Part shown: piece after piece, positions 21,726 through 33,181 of the stretch
How the letters are laid out: the number at the start of each line of letters is the position of its first letter
How positions within the stretch are numbered: the first letter of the stretch is position 1
Assembly: GCA_026120035.1 (NCBI GenBank)
Contig: JALRME010000031.1
Span: 473,400-537,399, forward strand
DNA length: 64,000 nucleotides
Direction of reading: 5' to 3'
From: Coleophoma eucalyptorum
Lineage: Eukaryota; Ascomycota; Leotiomycetes; Helotiales; Dermateaceae
The notes under the pieces: generated by a model
Told to the model about the DNA's origin: nothing
What the model saw: only the letters and a program-made list of their open reading frames with translations
The model's database searches: none
Translations under genes and position numbers: made by a program

Positions 21726-23944
21726 ATGAACAGACCGCAAAGAACTCCTTTTTTACCACTTCCTACTCCTCCTGCATGTGAACGATGCAGGCAAAGGAAG
21801 CAGAAGTGCGACACGTCACTAAGCGGCTGCGAACCGTGCCAGGTCAGCTTCCTCACCACCAGCACAGATAAGGCGGTTCTTGCTCATATTCCTATTCAGA
21901 AAGCTGATACCGAGTGTACCTATTACGATCCAATCAAAAACGTAATTCTGCCGCGATTGTAAGTGCGTTGGCTCGTGACCTCCATATCTAATGCTGATGT
22001 GGTGGCCAGGTATGCGAAACGACTGAGCGACAGGTATCAGTCTCTAGTAGCCAAGCTGGAATCATTGAAAATTAGTCGCTCTCCTGAGATCAATCAAGAT
22101 ACTCTTCAGATTTCTAGCGGTTTCAAGCAAGCAAGTGACCAAAGTTCTGCCAATACTCCGATGCCACGATATCTAGGCATATCAAGCGGAGTGGTTTTTA
22201 CTCGTGCAGTCATTACCGACGCGAAGAAGTTACAAATTCTGAATGCAAATGAGATTGACTCTTATCCACGCAGAGATAGTCAAACAGAGACCGTAGATTT
22301 GATCTCCCAAATTTTGCCCCAAGAGTCTAATGGCGTGCCTCCAAGGGAAATTGCTTTCAAGCTCTACGATATTTATGCCAAAACCGAACCACAATACAAG
22401 GTCATAGATAAGGCGACCTTCGACCAACATGTCGAGAAGTTTTATGACCTCTCTACAAATGCAAGACCACTAGACTGCCTTGTTGTGCATACCATATACG
22501 CAATATCAACAGTCTCACTTGGACGATCTGCAGGTCAGAGTGCGGTACTAACTGCGGCAGAAGGATATCATTGCTCGGCAATGCGTTATTTCCCCGCTCT
22601 TGTGCAACAGCATGATATTGTAGCATTGAAAGTTATACTGCTCATGCTGCACTTTTCTCTCATAAACCCACAGCAAGCGATCGTTTGGCATTTGCTTGGT
22701 TTTGCCATACGACTGTGCATAACACTGGGACTTCATTCTGAGGAACGTATACAGGAAAATGGTCTGGATTCTGAGTCCTCAAATCATCTCCGGAAGCTAT
22801 TCTGGGTTACATATTCAAGTATGTCCGACCGAGAAATTAACCTTGGACTTCGTTGAATAGGATTGTTGCCGCTCATATTGCGGTGTTTTTTCATATGTTT
22901 GCAATCTTCTGCTGTTCCACCACTGACAAATCATACAGTGGATCGCATGGTGGGTAACACCCTTGGAAGGCCTACCATGCTACAAGATCGAGATATATCA
23001 ACTACCTATCCTACTACAAATGGAGATGTCACTGGACTCTCTGGGGGTTCTCCGGTGAACACCACAGAATATCAAGTAATCCAAGGTTACAAAATGCGAA
23101 GGATGCAGAGCGAGGTTATTGATGCTATGTATCAAAATTCAGTACCATTTACTCCAGATTTTGTTCCGTCGCTGCAACAAAAGCTCGATAAATGGCTAGC
23201 AGAGGCTCCAATAACGGGTGTCGAAGATCCTTTGAACGAGTGGATTCTCCATTCATATCATAATCTCGTTATGACACTCTACAGACCTTCAAAGGTGAAC
23301 CATACGCCATCAGACGATGATCTGGCAAGGTGCTTTGCCTCCTCGTCGGCAGTGATAGAGCTATACTTCAAAATGAATCAGAAGAACACTATCGATTGTA
23401 CCTGGATAGCAATTCACTGGCTGGTAAGTTCCTTTCAGTTGAAAGACAGGCATCTAGGAACCCCTCTTGCATAGGTAGTCAATTTTGGGTCATCTCAACT
23501 TAGCGCGTTATAAGCACCAACCCTCAGTTCTAGTGATGGCAGATTTCTGACAAACACATCTAGTTCTTGGCGAGCATCACGAATCTCTTCTGTTTATGGA
23601 CAAGTGAACGCGTCCGAGAGAGCGCCAGCTGGACCAGAGTAAACGAAGACATCCAATCGACTATTGTTACTCTCGCTGCTATGGTAGAACGATGGCATTA
23701 TGCACGAGGCTGTCTTGACTTGTATATCAAATTGGCCCGAGGGACGCTACGCCAATTTTCAGCTATTATTCCAACAATATCGAAGCCATCAATATCTTCC
23801 GCAGACAATTTTACGGCATTTCAGAATATCGCCCTTGGCGATCCTTCAGTCTTCCAGTTTGAGCAATCCCAGATGGATATCACTATGGGTCATGACCTGG
23901 GTCTCTTTCACGCAGATGACGGGAGTTTGATGTTTTTAGATTAG
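21726..23944 (+). CDS. Zn2Cys6 transcription factor with fungal-specific regulatory domain
   Basis: Five exons (21726-21842, 21900-21958, 22010-22818, 22939-23423, 23564-23944) join in frame to 616 residues. The zinc cluster ACERCRQRKQKCDTSLSGCEPC plus the Cys of KADTEC is again split by an intron. A short coiled linker (YAKRLSDRYQSLVAKLESL) for dimerisation follows. The regulatory domain shows FKLYDIYAKTEPQYKVIDKATF, WHLLGFAIRLCITLGLHSE, KLFWVTYS, then VGNTLGRP after a 120-bp intron. The C-terminus has the WILHSYHNLVMTLYRPS block typical of full-length members. It lies directly upstream of the amidase on the same strand, which makes it the likely pathway regulator. Confidence 0.9.
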
Positions 23945-24399
23945 ATCTTTGTTATCATGCGTCGCAGTGGCTCCGTGATTTACCGTGAAATGAAAGCTCT
24001 CGCGTGTGTTATGTAACTAGATAAAAACTAGTAACTCTCTATTTCTCATCTGATTATCTACCCTGACTGGCAGAGACAGATTCCAATATTTGTTGCATCC
24101 CTGGCCGTACATATCCATGTGCGCCGGGCGTATCGCGACTCAAGGGTGGGCTATCTATGTTGTACTCGCTTCACCAAGCCACGGAATCCCTTTTCCGTGT
24201 GATCGTTCGGAGCATCAGCGGTCACTCAAGGCGCCAAATTGTCTCCACCAAAAGCTGGAATCTGCGCGTGTGCACTTCATCCATTTCGTTTTGGTACTAT
24301 TTTCGGCATTTATGTTCTGGCGTAGGCATAGTGAATAAAAGAAGATTTTGGGAATCGTAAATTTTCTCAGCGCATCAAGCTGTTGGCAACTGTTCTACC
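23945..24399. other. Amidase promoter region
   Basis: Holds the CGG-N10-CCG palindrome listed separately and two AGATAA/TTATCT words near 24018 and 24053 that could serve a GATA factor. No coding sequence was recognised; small frames here are not supported. Confidence 0.45.
24182..24197. promoter_or_regulatory. CGG-N10-CCG palindrome upstream of the amidase
   Basis: ACGGAA and TTCCGT form perfect inverted arms around six bases, giving CGG-N10-CCG, about 200 bp before the amidase start. The triplet spacing equals that of the site between the two divergent zinc-cluster regulators. Confidence 0.45.
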
Positions 24400-26189
24400 A
24401 TGGCCACTCTTGGATTAGCATCTACAGCAAACAGAGATAAGGTGACCATCAAGGACATTGTAGCGATTACTGACTCTCTCGGTGTAAAACTCCCCGACAA
24501 TCATCTAGAAGAATGGCACGATATCCTCGCCTCTGTACAAGAATCAATTGACGTGGTCGATAGTCTACCAGATTATGTTCCCGAAGTAGATCTTGAAAGC
24601 TATCCGCGAAAGGACGTATTTCGACCGACAGCCGACCAGAATGAAGGAAATGCGTGGGCATGGAAATGCACCATCGAGGGCAAAAGTCATGGGCCATTGG
24701 CTGGAATGACCGTCTGTTTGAAAGACAATATTGCTGTTAAAGATGTGCCTATGCTCGTAGGAACAGATTTATTCACAGATTTTGTACCAGACATTGACGC
24801 AAGTAAGGCTGTTCCACCATTCCAATTCACATGGCGTCTTAACTGGTAGCCAATTTTGTAAGTGTCATGCTATGGTAGCCTAAATACTAAAAATTCTTTC
24901 AGCCGTGGTGAAACGATTGCTTGACTCTGGCTGCACTATTATAGGCAAGGCAGTCTGTGAAAATATGTCCCTGTGTGCTTCATCGTTTTCAGCAGCTACG
25001 GGTCCTGTGGATAATCCTTTTGCGACAGGCTACACAACTGGGGGCTCCTCCAGTGGCTGTGGACACTTGGTAGGAGCTGGGAAAGTAGATATAGGGATTG
25101 GAGGAGATCAGGGGGGTTCTATCAGATTTCCCAGCTCATATTGTGGCATCGTCGGTATGAAGCCAACCTGGGGTCTTGTGCCATGGACAGGTAAGAAATC
25201 TAGTGCGAATTGACAAATTTACACATCACTTGCTAAAGATCAATAGGTATGATGACACATGAAGCAGTTCACGACACTACTGGGCCTATGACTCTTGGTG
25301 TAGAGCTTAATGCACGAGTTCTTAAATGTATAGCGGGCCGTGATGATATTGATGACCGACAATTTGCGGCACCTCTTCCTTCTGCAGTTCCAGACTATGC
25401 AGCTTCTCTCCATCGAGGCGTCAAGGGATTGAAAATCGGTGTTTTGAAAGAGGCTTTCCAGTTTTCCGTTCTTGATCCAAGAGTTCGGGATAAGGTCCGC
25501 AGTGCCGCAGAATTATTCTCTAACTTAGGGGCCGAAGTCATCGAAGTCAGTGTTCCTCTCCACAGTATTGCAGGACACATTGTCAACTGTGCTCTTCGCC
25601 CTGCCGCGTCACAACAAGCCTACCTTGGCCATGCGTGTGGCCGACGACAGCTTTACATGAACAATCTGACGAGTAAAGTAACACCACTTACACAAGATAA
25701 GTTTGACAAAGTAGACAACAAATTCTATAGAGAACATAGATCTTAATCTCTAATAAATATCTATAGATGTTCTGTACAAGCAAATTCTCCCTCATCTCAG
25801 GGCTTTATATTTGGAAGAACCATCCAACACACTACGGCAAAGCGATGAACCTCTATCGTCGCCTGACCGACGAATACGATGAAGCCCTGAGTGCTGTTGA
25901 CGTACTTATAACACCTACAACTCCTTATGTTGCGAATCGACACGCACCTCCGGAAGCTGGACCTGGAGAGCAAATGGCAAAGAGCACCGGCGTTGCAGTG
26001 AATACTGTGTGCTTCAACGCAAGTGGACATCCGGCTCTAAGCCTTCCAGTAGGGATTTTAAGTGCTCTAGAAGATGATAGCGTAAGACTTCCCGTGGGTA
26101 TGCAAATTGTCGGGAAGAGGTGGGATGAGGAAATGATTTACAGAGTTGCAGCAGCTTGGGAGCGCGCATATCACTGGAAGGAGATGTAG
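24400..26189 (+). CDS. Amidase-signature family hydrolase
   Basis: Four exons (24400-24802, 24903-25190, 25247-25710, 25767-26189; introns 100, 56 and 56 bp) join in frame to 525 residues. The Ser-cisSer-Lys triad of amidase-signature enzymes is present: Lys in VCLKDNIAV, the cis-Ser in the GGSSSG loop and the nucleophile in GGDQGGSIRFPSS, followed by GMKPTWG. The C-terminal part has VLITPTTP and ALSLPVG. These enzymes hydrolyse amides, carbamates or open-ring ureides to acid plus ammonia, usually in the cytosol. It sits between a zinc-cluster regulator and a dioxygenase, which suggests it releases nitrogen in a catabolic route. The substrate is not readable. Confidence 0.92.
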
Positions 26190-26810
26190 ATATAGCGCCG
26201 TAAGTTTATTCATCAAGTAGAAAGCTTTAGTGCTACCAAACAAGTATGAACAAAATCGAAGAAAATAAAACATTTGGATTGTGCTCATCTCACTATATAT
26301 CCTTTTTTCAAACCTCATGCAACAGCAAGGCAGGGATTTGACATCACGAGAGAGATCAGCGATATACAGATAGTTAGAGCAGACAATGACCTGGAACGGG
26401 ACATGATAAGTTGCACCTGCCCGACTGGTACACAGAAGTTGTCTATTTCTATGTAAAATTCTATGGAAATAACGGTGTTTACATTCCAGCCATATATTCC
26501 CTTTCTAATTAGGGAAATAACGAAGTGGTGACTAAGCAGACTCTAGCATCTTATCAGCAGTGACGCATTTCGGCGGCTTTCCTGTTCGCTTTGTTGCATC
26601 CGTGATTGAAGGTGGGATGTGAGAGTACAAAGGTTAGACGTCCGGGTTTCTGCCGTCGGCAGATTTGCGACTCCGTACGCAGTAAGATCTCATTTAGGTC
26701 TTTCCTGGATATTCGAAGATAAAATTTCAGACGATAGCTCACCGGAATCTGATTAAATTTGCTAGATATGCGGAAATATTTCTCGATTTGGTGTGTAAAT
26801 TATGCTCTAT
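26190..26810. other. Convergent intergenic region
   Basis: 3' flanks of the amidase (plus) and dioxygenase (minus). No further gene or repeat was recognised. Confidence 0.5.
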
Positions 26811-27936
26811 CTAAACTTCGATTTGACGATTATGTAAATGCGAGGCAGTATAATTTCTGCGTGTGATTCTATCCCTCCACTCCCCTGCATTCACAGCTTC
26901 GTACTTAGGCTCCATTTCTCCTTTTGCTAAGATTGGTTCAATCATCATAGCTGGGTCAGGGTGGACAAAAAAGGCAGTTGAATAACGAGCTGGCAACATG
27001 TCATCTGGTCCCATGGTCCGTTTCTCTTCCTCAGTCATGCGGGGTAAAGTGACACGATGCCGAGTGCTTTTCAGTCTATCGTTTGATAGACGCTGTAGTA
27101 GCTCTGCGACATTGATCACGCAAGTGCCTCTAACAGGAGTTGCTGAGACAAAATTGTTCGTGTGATGTGGGTCGACTTCAAGACCCCCTACAGAGTCTTG
27201 AAAAAGAAGTGTGCAGAGACCATAGTCGACATGGGGATTTATTCGCCAGTGTCCTTCGGCCTCAAGAGTCTTGCGATCGACTGGCATATAATGTAGGAGA
27301 CGAAGCTGAGGCGTGGCAAGCTCCATCTGAGAGGAGAAATAGTCTGGCGGAAGATCAAGGATCATACATAGGGCCTTCAGAACGTTTTTGGAGAGTTCGA
27401 AGCATTTCTGTGCATCGAAAGTTAATGGCTAGGGGTTTGGAAGGTTTGGATTGCGTGATGATAGGACATGCCTTGTAAAACTCGTCTATGAACTCTCTGA
27501 AGCCGTCCAACTCTCCAGCAGCTGGGCAGTTATCATTTTTGAATCTTGCATGCTCATAACATTCTTTGTGGGATACAGCTCCTGCCAAGCTCGACTCTGC
27601 TCCATCAGCCGTATAACCTTGTGCTGTCTGTGTGGAAACGACCTTTTCTTTCATCTTTTCCTCTAAGGGCCGGTCGAAATATTTCTTGCTCTAAGAACGT
27701 GGTAGGTTAGCGTCTGCATAATACTTGAAGGCTGTCAATTGTGACCTTACCAGTGCAAACATTGTGTCGATTTCTTCCGTTGATATACCAAAATCCTTGA
27801 GATAAAGCCAGCCAATAGTGTGAAAGGCATCGTAGATCTGCTGTGCTACGGCTTGTTGCTCTTTGGCATTTCCATGAAGGAAAGCATCAAAGGATATGAT
27901 TGGGAAGGAAACTTCTGGCTCCATATTGGACCCCAT
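26811..27936 (-). CDS. 2-oxoglutarate/Fe(II)-dependent dioxygenase (isopenicillin N synthase fold)
   Basis: Three exons (27936-27751, 27690-27472, 27407-26811), all in phase 0, give 333 residues. The N-terminal DIOX_N-like part (FPIISFDAFL, AFHTIGWLYLKDFGI) is followed by the catalytic core. The iron ligands are HxD in NPHVDYG and the His in KSTRHRV, and the 2-oxoglutarate anchor is in ARYSTAFF, an Arg-x-Ser motif. The second intron appears to start with GC rather than GT (AAG|GCATGT); only this junction restores the frame into KCFELSKNVLKAL. Enzymes of this fold hydroxylate or cyclise small molecules, including thymine 7-hydroxylase-type base oxidation. Its divergent partner is a nucleobase-type permease 1.2 kb away. 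Confidence 0.9.
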
Positions 27937-29158
27937 GATGAAACAGCAGTAAGTGAATAAGATCCAGTGGGCGCGCTTCCCCGAGAATGCGGCGTTATGC
28001 AGATAGGAGTAAGGACTTTATATCAATCAAAGGTCCTGGTATGCCACGATAAATTGCTGAAATGGCCTGAATAGCCTAATGGCGGAGGCGCTGAACGGTG
28101 AACCTGCGCTATTGGTCGACATTCCACTGCTGCGGAACAGATAATCAATTTCGCGAGAACGCCGATGTCCGAAGCTACCCTTTTTTCAATTTAGCATCCT
28201 CAAATTCCATAATTGGGTTGCTTTCTCACCAAAATCCACCTTTGATGGAGACTGGTTCGCGTTCGAAATGTTATCTTGGGTATTGAATTAAAGGTCTCAA
28301 AAGAACATCGAAGGTATATATATAATTCTCACATCCTGTAGATGACCCGGCTTATACGCGTCATTCGTATAGTCTTTAATATTCTAGTTACTACAAATTT
28401 GATCATATATTACTTCATTCTTATAATATAAGATGATATACAGCCCGTAATACCTTGTTTGAACATTATTTATTTTCATAATTTCCATCCCTACATTTCT
28501 CTATGTAATAAATTTAGATCTCTGTCTTTCATACTGTTGTGAAGTCTTAATTCCGCTCATGAAATTTACCATTGTTTATAGAATACTCAATAATAACCTT
28601 CAATAGCTTATCGTTAAGTATAGGATTCTCAGTTGTATCCTTTCCGTCTTTCAGATCTGGTTTGCCATCGTTGTTAGTGGTGCTGAGTTTCTGAAGTTCG
28701 AAAGTCCTTCGTTCAATGCAGTTTGCCTTAGAATACTGTGCAACTTAAATATGCTAAACTGTGCTTCTCTAAGTATTCCGTTAAAATTTACATCAAAAGC
28801 TTTGTTATTATCCTTAGGATCGTCCATCTCCGTAAAATTTGTCCCGAGCTGATAAAGATCAGTGCAAGTGCTTATCTTTGATAAATTATATCTATTTATC
28901 AGGGCAGACACAATAACACACTACGGGTTTTCGCCGAACCCAGTAGTTCACCCTTGCTTATCTTGATATCTACCGACATCCCGGCTATCCAGGCCAGGGT
29001 GCTACAAGGAACTCGGGTGGCCTCGTCACTCGTTTAATGATAATGAGCGAAGGAAAGACTCAGAATTGAAAAGCAATCCTTATCAGGTCGCTTGGCGCCT
29101 AGTACAGTCTGCTGCCATAACATAAGTATTCCGTGTTCAAACCTCGAAGCGTCAGTCA
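27937..29158. other. Divergent promoter region of dioxygenase and NCS1 permease, very A+T-rich in the middle
   Basis: About 28290-28650 is strongly A+T-rich. A minus-strand frame at 28651-28911 has no recognisable family. GATA-type words occur near both ends (AGATAG near 27997, CTTATC near 28955 and TTATCAGG near 29082), as in nitrogen-controlled promoters, but such words are common by chance here. Confidence 0.4.
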
Positions 29159-31248
29159 ATGCAGATTTTTAAATCCAAAATGTCGACTTCTTTCAAGAAA
29201 TTGGTCAAGAAGATTGAACTTCCTCGTGAAGATGATAGCGTGACTCACGAGCAATTATATCTCGTCAATCGAGATCTGCTCCCCGTGCCTGTGGAGAATA
29301 GAATTTGGGGGAAATGGACCTGTGTGTTCATGACAGCTAGCTTTATTATATATGTGCTAATCTAAACTAGACCTGTTGTTTTGGTTTGCAGAGGGAAGCA
29401 GCATCACATCGCTCACAACCGTGGGAACCGCTGTAAAAGCTGGCTTGGTACGTTATATCTCTCCACGCTTTCATCATCATGCTGACAATATTATTTAGAG
29501 CTGGTGGGAAGGTATAGATCGACCTTTCTTATACAGCCAATGACTTATCTAATGTAAACATTGCAGCATGGTTAGCCGTGATCCTCAGTCACATTCTCAT
29601 GGTTGGATTCATGACCGGTACTGGTCGTCCTGGTGCAACATATCATGTCCCTTTTCCAGTTGTTGCTCGTGCCAGCTTCGGTACATGGGGAAGTTACTGG
29701 CCCTTACTATCGCGAAACATCATGACAATCATCTGGTCAGGTGTCCAGGGTGTGTCCACGTAAGTGTCTCCATCTCGAGTGGTCCTGTTTATAGTAGCAC
29801 ATTCTCATAAATCCCTTCTCTATGTTTTGAAATATAGTCTCTCGACAAGCTCTTCGACAGGTGGAGCGGTTTTCATAATCTTGCTAACTTACCTTCAGAG
29901 GAAATTGTATCTATCTCTTACTACACTCCCTTACCCCAAGCATGGCGACGATTCCCAACCCTTTCCCATCCGATGTCACTATGACCGGCGGCCGGTTGAT
30001 TGGATTCTCCATTGGCTGGTTCATTACTTTATGTTGTTGCTTCGTCCCGCCACATAAATTTTCCCGACTTGTAGCGCCCAAGAGTATTATAATGTCGATT
30101 TTTATCTTCACCTTCTTCGGCTGGACCATAGCCAAGGGTGGTGGTATTGGAAACACCATCTATATCCCAACAAAGGTGCCTGCAGGAATGACACATGGAT
30201 GGGCAAGTCAATCCTTAGGAGTTTATAAGGAGGCTGCTGATCCGCTATAGCTGTTCTGGGCTCAGGCAATGGTACAAGCAGCAAGTAACATGACATTTGT
30301 CTGCAATAATTCAGATCTGACCCGATACGCACGGCGGCCAAATGATGCACTGTATATGCAAATGATTGGGTATCCGCTCGGCACAGGTGTCGTCGCATTC
30401 TTCGGCGTTTTCATCATCTCGGCATCTCAACCAATCTATGGAAGTATTCAATGGGATCCCATCGCTATTTTGGACGGATTTCTGAATATGGAATACGACG
30501 CTAAAACTCGCGCTGGCGTCTTCTTTCTTGCACTGGGATTTTCTTTTTCGCAAGTAACGACGATGATCTTTGCTAATCTTATTAGCGCTGGAAATGATAC
30601 ATCTGCAATGGTTCCAAAATATATCAGTGTCAGAAGAGGAGCAGTCATTGCAATGGTTCTATGCTTTGCTATCACGCCGTGGAACCTGTCAAAAACAAGT
30701 TTTGCATTCACAAGCTATCTAAGCAGGTATGTTATTATTAGCATTCTACCTTAAACCCCACGTATAAATGAGACGATCCTAACTTTATTTTAAGTTATGA
30801 TGTTTTTCTGTCTGGTTTTGTCGGAATCATCATTGCCGATTACTTTTATATCCGAAAAGGATTTATCGATATCCATGCCCTTTTCTCCGGCAAAAAGGAC
30901 GGAATATACTACTACACCGGCGGGGTTAATTGGCGTGCTTTCCTGGCATACTTCCTTGGTATGGTTCCTTTTCTACCTGGATTTGCCTCTGTTTGTGGTG
31001 CAACAGGTATACCCGATGCTGCCGTCGACATATTCGACCAAGCATGTATCTTCTGCATCCTCTTGACTGGAGGCATATATGCTATTCTGAGCTATATTTG
31101 GCCACCTCCTGGTGGTTTTGTTCCGAAGTGGAACGAGGTTGAGCCCGGTGATGACTTTGTGCCAAGGATTGAAACTATTGAGGCAGACGCCATTAGTGTT
31201 GTAGACGTTGAGAAGGTCGCTGAAAAGGCTAACACTTATGCTAAATGA
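29159..31248 (+). CDS. NCS1-family nucleobase/nucleoside/hydantoin permease
   Basis: Seven exons (29159-29321, 29371-29447, 29499-29511, 29567-29759, 29899-30202, 30251-30726, 30795-31248) join in frame to 559 residues. NCS1 hallmarks: NRDLLPVPVENRIWGKW, FWFAEGSSITS, GLSWWEAW, GRPGATYHVPFPVVARASFGTWGS, IIWSGVQ, FVPPHKF, NNSDLTRYAR, and FVGIIIADYFYIRKG late in the protein. NCS1 proteins import uracil, allantoin, uridine, cytosine, thiamine or hydantoins with protons or sodium. Two splicing oddities: exon 3 is only 13 nt, and the intron at 30203 starts with a consensus GC donor (GCAAGT). A second ATG at 29180 is also in frame. It is the likely importer for the amidase/dioxygenase pathway. Confidence 0.92.
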
Positions 31249-31444
31249 CTGGTTAATAAATGAATCTAGGTGCCTTTATTCATAAATAATTTGGACCATA
31301 TAAGCGGGTGGACCACTTTCTAGTACTATATAGCCTTTATACTTAATTCATAACACCAACACGACTAGCTATCTATAAATAAATATGAAATAGTTGAATA
31401 AGATGGCTCTATAGCCTCTTGAATGGTAAGTCTATAGTTAGGCT

Positions 31445-31735
31445 TCATACAAACTCTACATCACCATAACTTCGTACGAACCTTACTATTATCCATCTTC
31501 TGTATTCAGCACGCTTCCACATCCATGATGCTATTCTAGTTATAAAAACACGTATCACAACCTTACCAAGATGAGAGCCACTCTGAATATACCGGGAAGC
31601 CTCTAATGCCTGGTCGAACTGGAATACGCGATCAATAACAGGATGGATCTCGTGTTTCTTATTAAACTGGAGCATCTCTAGGAAACGATCGCGAGGGCCG
31701 TTGAGTATACCTTTAAGCGTAAGGTTGCACAACAA
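31445..31735 (-). pseudogene. C-terminal fragment of a zinc-type alcohol dehydrogenase (MDR family)
   Basis: The minus strand encodes only the tail of a medium-chain dehydrogenase: LKGILNGPRDRFLEMLQF, then HEIHPVIDRVFQFDQALEASRYIQSG and HLGKVVIRV, after which the frame runs on without family resemblance. The Zn-binding N-terminal domain and the Rossmann GxGxxG are absent upstream. It is a truncated relic lying between the permease and a GNAT gene. Confidence 0.75.
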
Positions 31736-31886
31736 AACAAGGACACTGACATTAGTCCGGTCTTAACATCATGTTTAGCCAGATTTCTAGACTATGGTTT
31801 TCACTCTCTAATTACATTAGTTTTCAACTCATTAATCCAGTCTCTATAACTGTACCTCTTAACTACAAATTTTATACGACCACTAC

Positions 31887-32393
31887 CTATAAATCTAGGC
31901 TCATCTCAATCTCTCCATCCTCATCTGGCGGAGCGATCTGCTTGAACCCTAAATGCAAATAAAATTTATACGGCGAATACTGAGGCTCAACATCTTCCTT
32001 TCCCTCTCGTGGAGTAGACATAACTCGTAATAACTTGGCCTGGGGGTGATGTTCTTTCACGTGCGCAATAGCTAGCTTTACACCGGCTCGACCAAACCCA
32101 AGGCCTTGGTACTGTTGATCAATCATGAATCGCCAAATGTAGTACAGCTCCTTGGGATCCCACAACGCCATCATTAAGAAGCCGACCATGGTATCTTCAG
32201 CGTAGATGGCACGTACCCATGCATCTTCTGAATAATGAGACTCAAGAAGCGAAAGTGCGGTCGACGCGAGGTTCCCGGCTTGGCCCTCGAGCGTGCGCAG
32301 GCGTGTTACTGCGCGCCAATTGTTCTCGTCAATTTCGCGGAGGGTGAGAGTTGAGTCCCTACTAGGGACTGGCTTTTGTTGCTCGTCAGTCAT
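31887..32393 (-). CDS. GNAT-family N-acetyltransferase
   Basis: An intronless 168-residue protein of the usual GNAT length, starting MTDEQQ. The acetyl-CoA-binding motif A is clear: YYIWRFMIDQQYQGLGFGRAGVKLAI, with the Q-x-x-G-x-G loop. Motif B follows with SPYKFYLHLGFKQI. It resembles diamine/spermidine and other small-molecule acetyltransferases of the BltD-like kind. It is probably cytosolic. A longer in-frame opening exists upstream (to 32492), but its hydrophobic extension looks non-coding and lies before the natural ATG. Confidence 0.85.
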   Translation of the reverse strand: MTDEQQKPVPSRDSTLTLREIDENNWRAVTRLRTLEGQAGNLASTALSLLESHYSEDAWVRAIYAEDTMVGFLMMALWDPKELYYIWRFMIDQQYQGLGFGRAGVKLAIAHVKEHHPQAKLLRVMSTPREGKEDVEPQYSPYKFYLHLGFKQIAPPDEDGEIEMSLDL

Positions 32394-33181
32394 TATAAGA
32401 GAGGGGGATACTAATTTAATTGCACAAATAAACAAGACCAGAGCCGGTAAATAAACGATGAATGGGATGGATTTGATGCTAATTCGAAGCACTTCATTTC
32501 TTTAAGAACACTCAACAGTCGAAACGGTTTGATAGTTTGATAGCGAAATGTGAGTCACCGTAAGCGGCTCCATGCAAGACCAGCCTGTTTCTTCTTACTG
32601 AATCCTTGCTGAATTCTGTGTGGGTAATTCTTTTCGTCTCTTAGTAAGTACGTATACAGTCCGCTTAGCGAGCGCGTATACGCCTAGTACCTACGTAATA
32701 CGCTCCGAAGTTATGGATACAGCCTAAACGATAAATACGACGCAGGATTTGTTGCTGTGCAGTTTCCAGCTTCGCCTCAGACGGCCAACGTCAAAGATAG
32801 TAGTGCATGCCATGTCGCTCTTAACACTCGATAGCTTACTCATTTCCTGTGTCCCAAGGGATTCAGCAGTAAAACTCACATAAATACAATCCGCTACTCA
32901 TTATCTGAAAATGCTACCATCTTCTTTTATCTAAGCCAGAAGTATCTATCTGCCTTCTCCGCTCCGCAACATCGCTCTCTCGTTTTTGTCTTTTATATAT
33001 TTCTGGTCTTTTATCTTTTCTTCCAAATACCTTGTATGGTTTAATTTCAAAACACTGTGGCAATCAAAGCTTCCAAATCATCGCACTCTGTTGGCACCTG
33101 GAATTGGTTGATCGAACTAATACTAGTACGTTGATTTGAGATAACATCGACTTGCCTGGACTGAAGATCTATCAACAGAAC
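32394..33181. other. Divergent promoter region of GNAT and RTA1 genes
   Basis: No gene seen. A pyrimidine-rich stretch near 32940-33030 (CTTTTATATATTTC and neighbours) resembles a fungal core promoter leader for the RTA1 gene. Confidence 0.45.

Noticed and set aside
28651..28911. 86-codon minus-strand frame between the dioxygenase and the permease
   Set aside because: Lies in A+T-rich DNA, no recognisable domain and no splice partners found; not called a gene.
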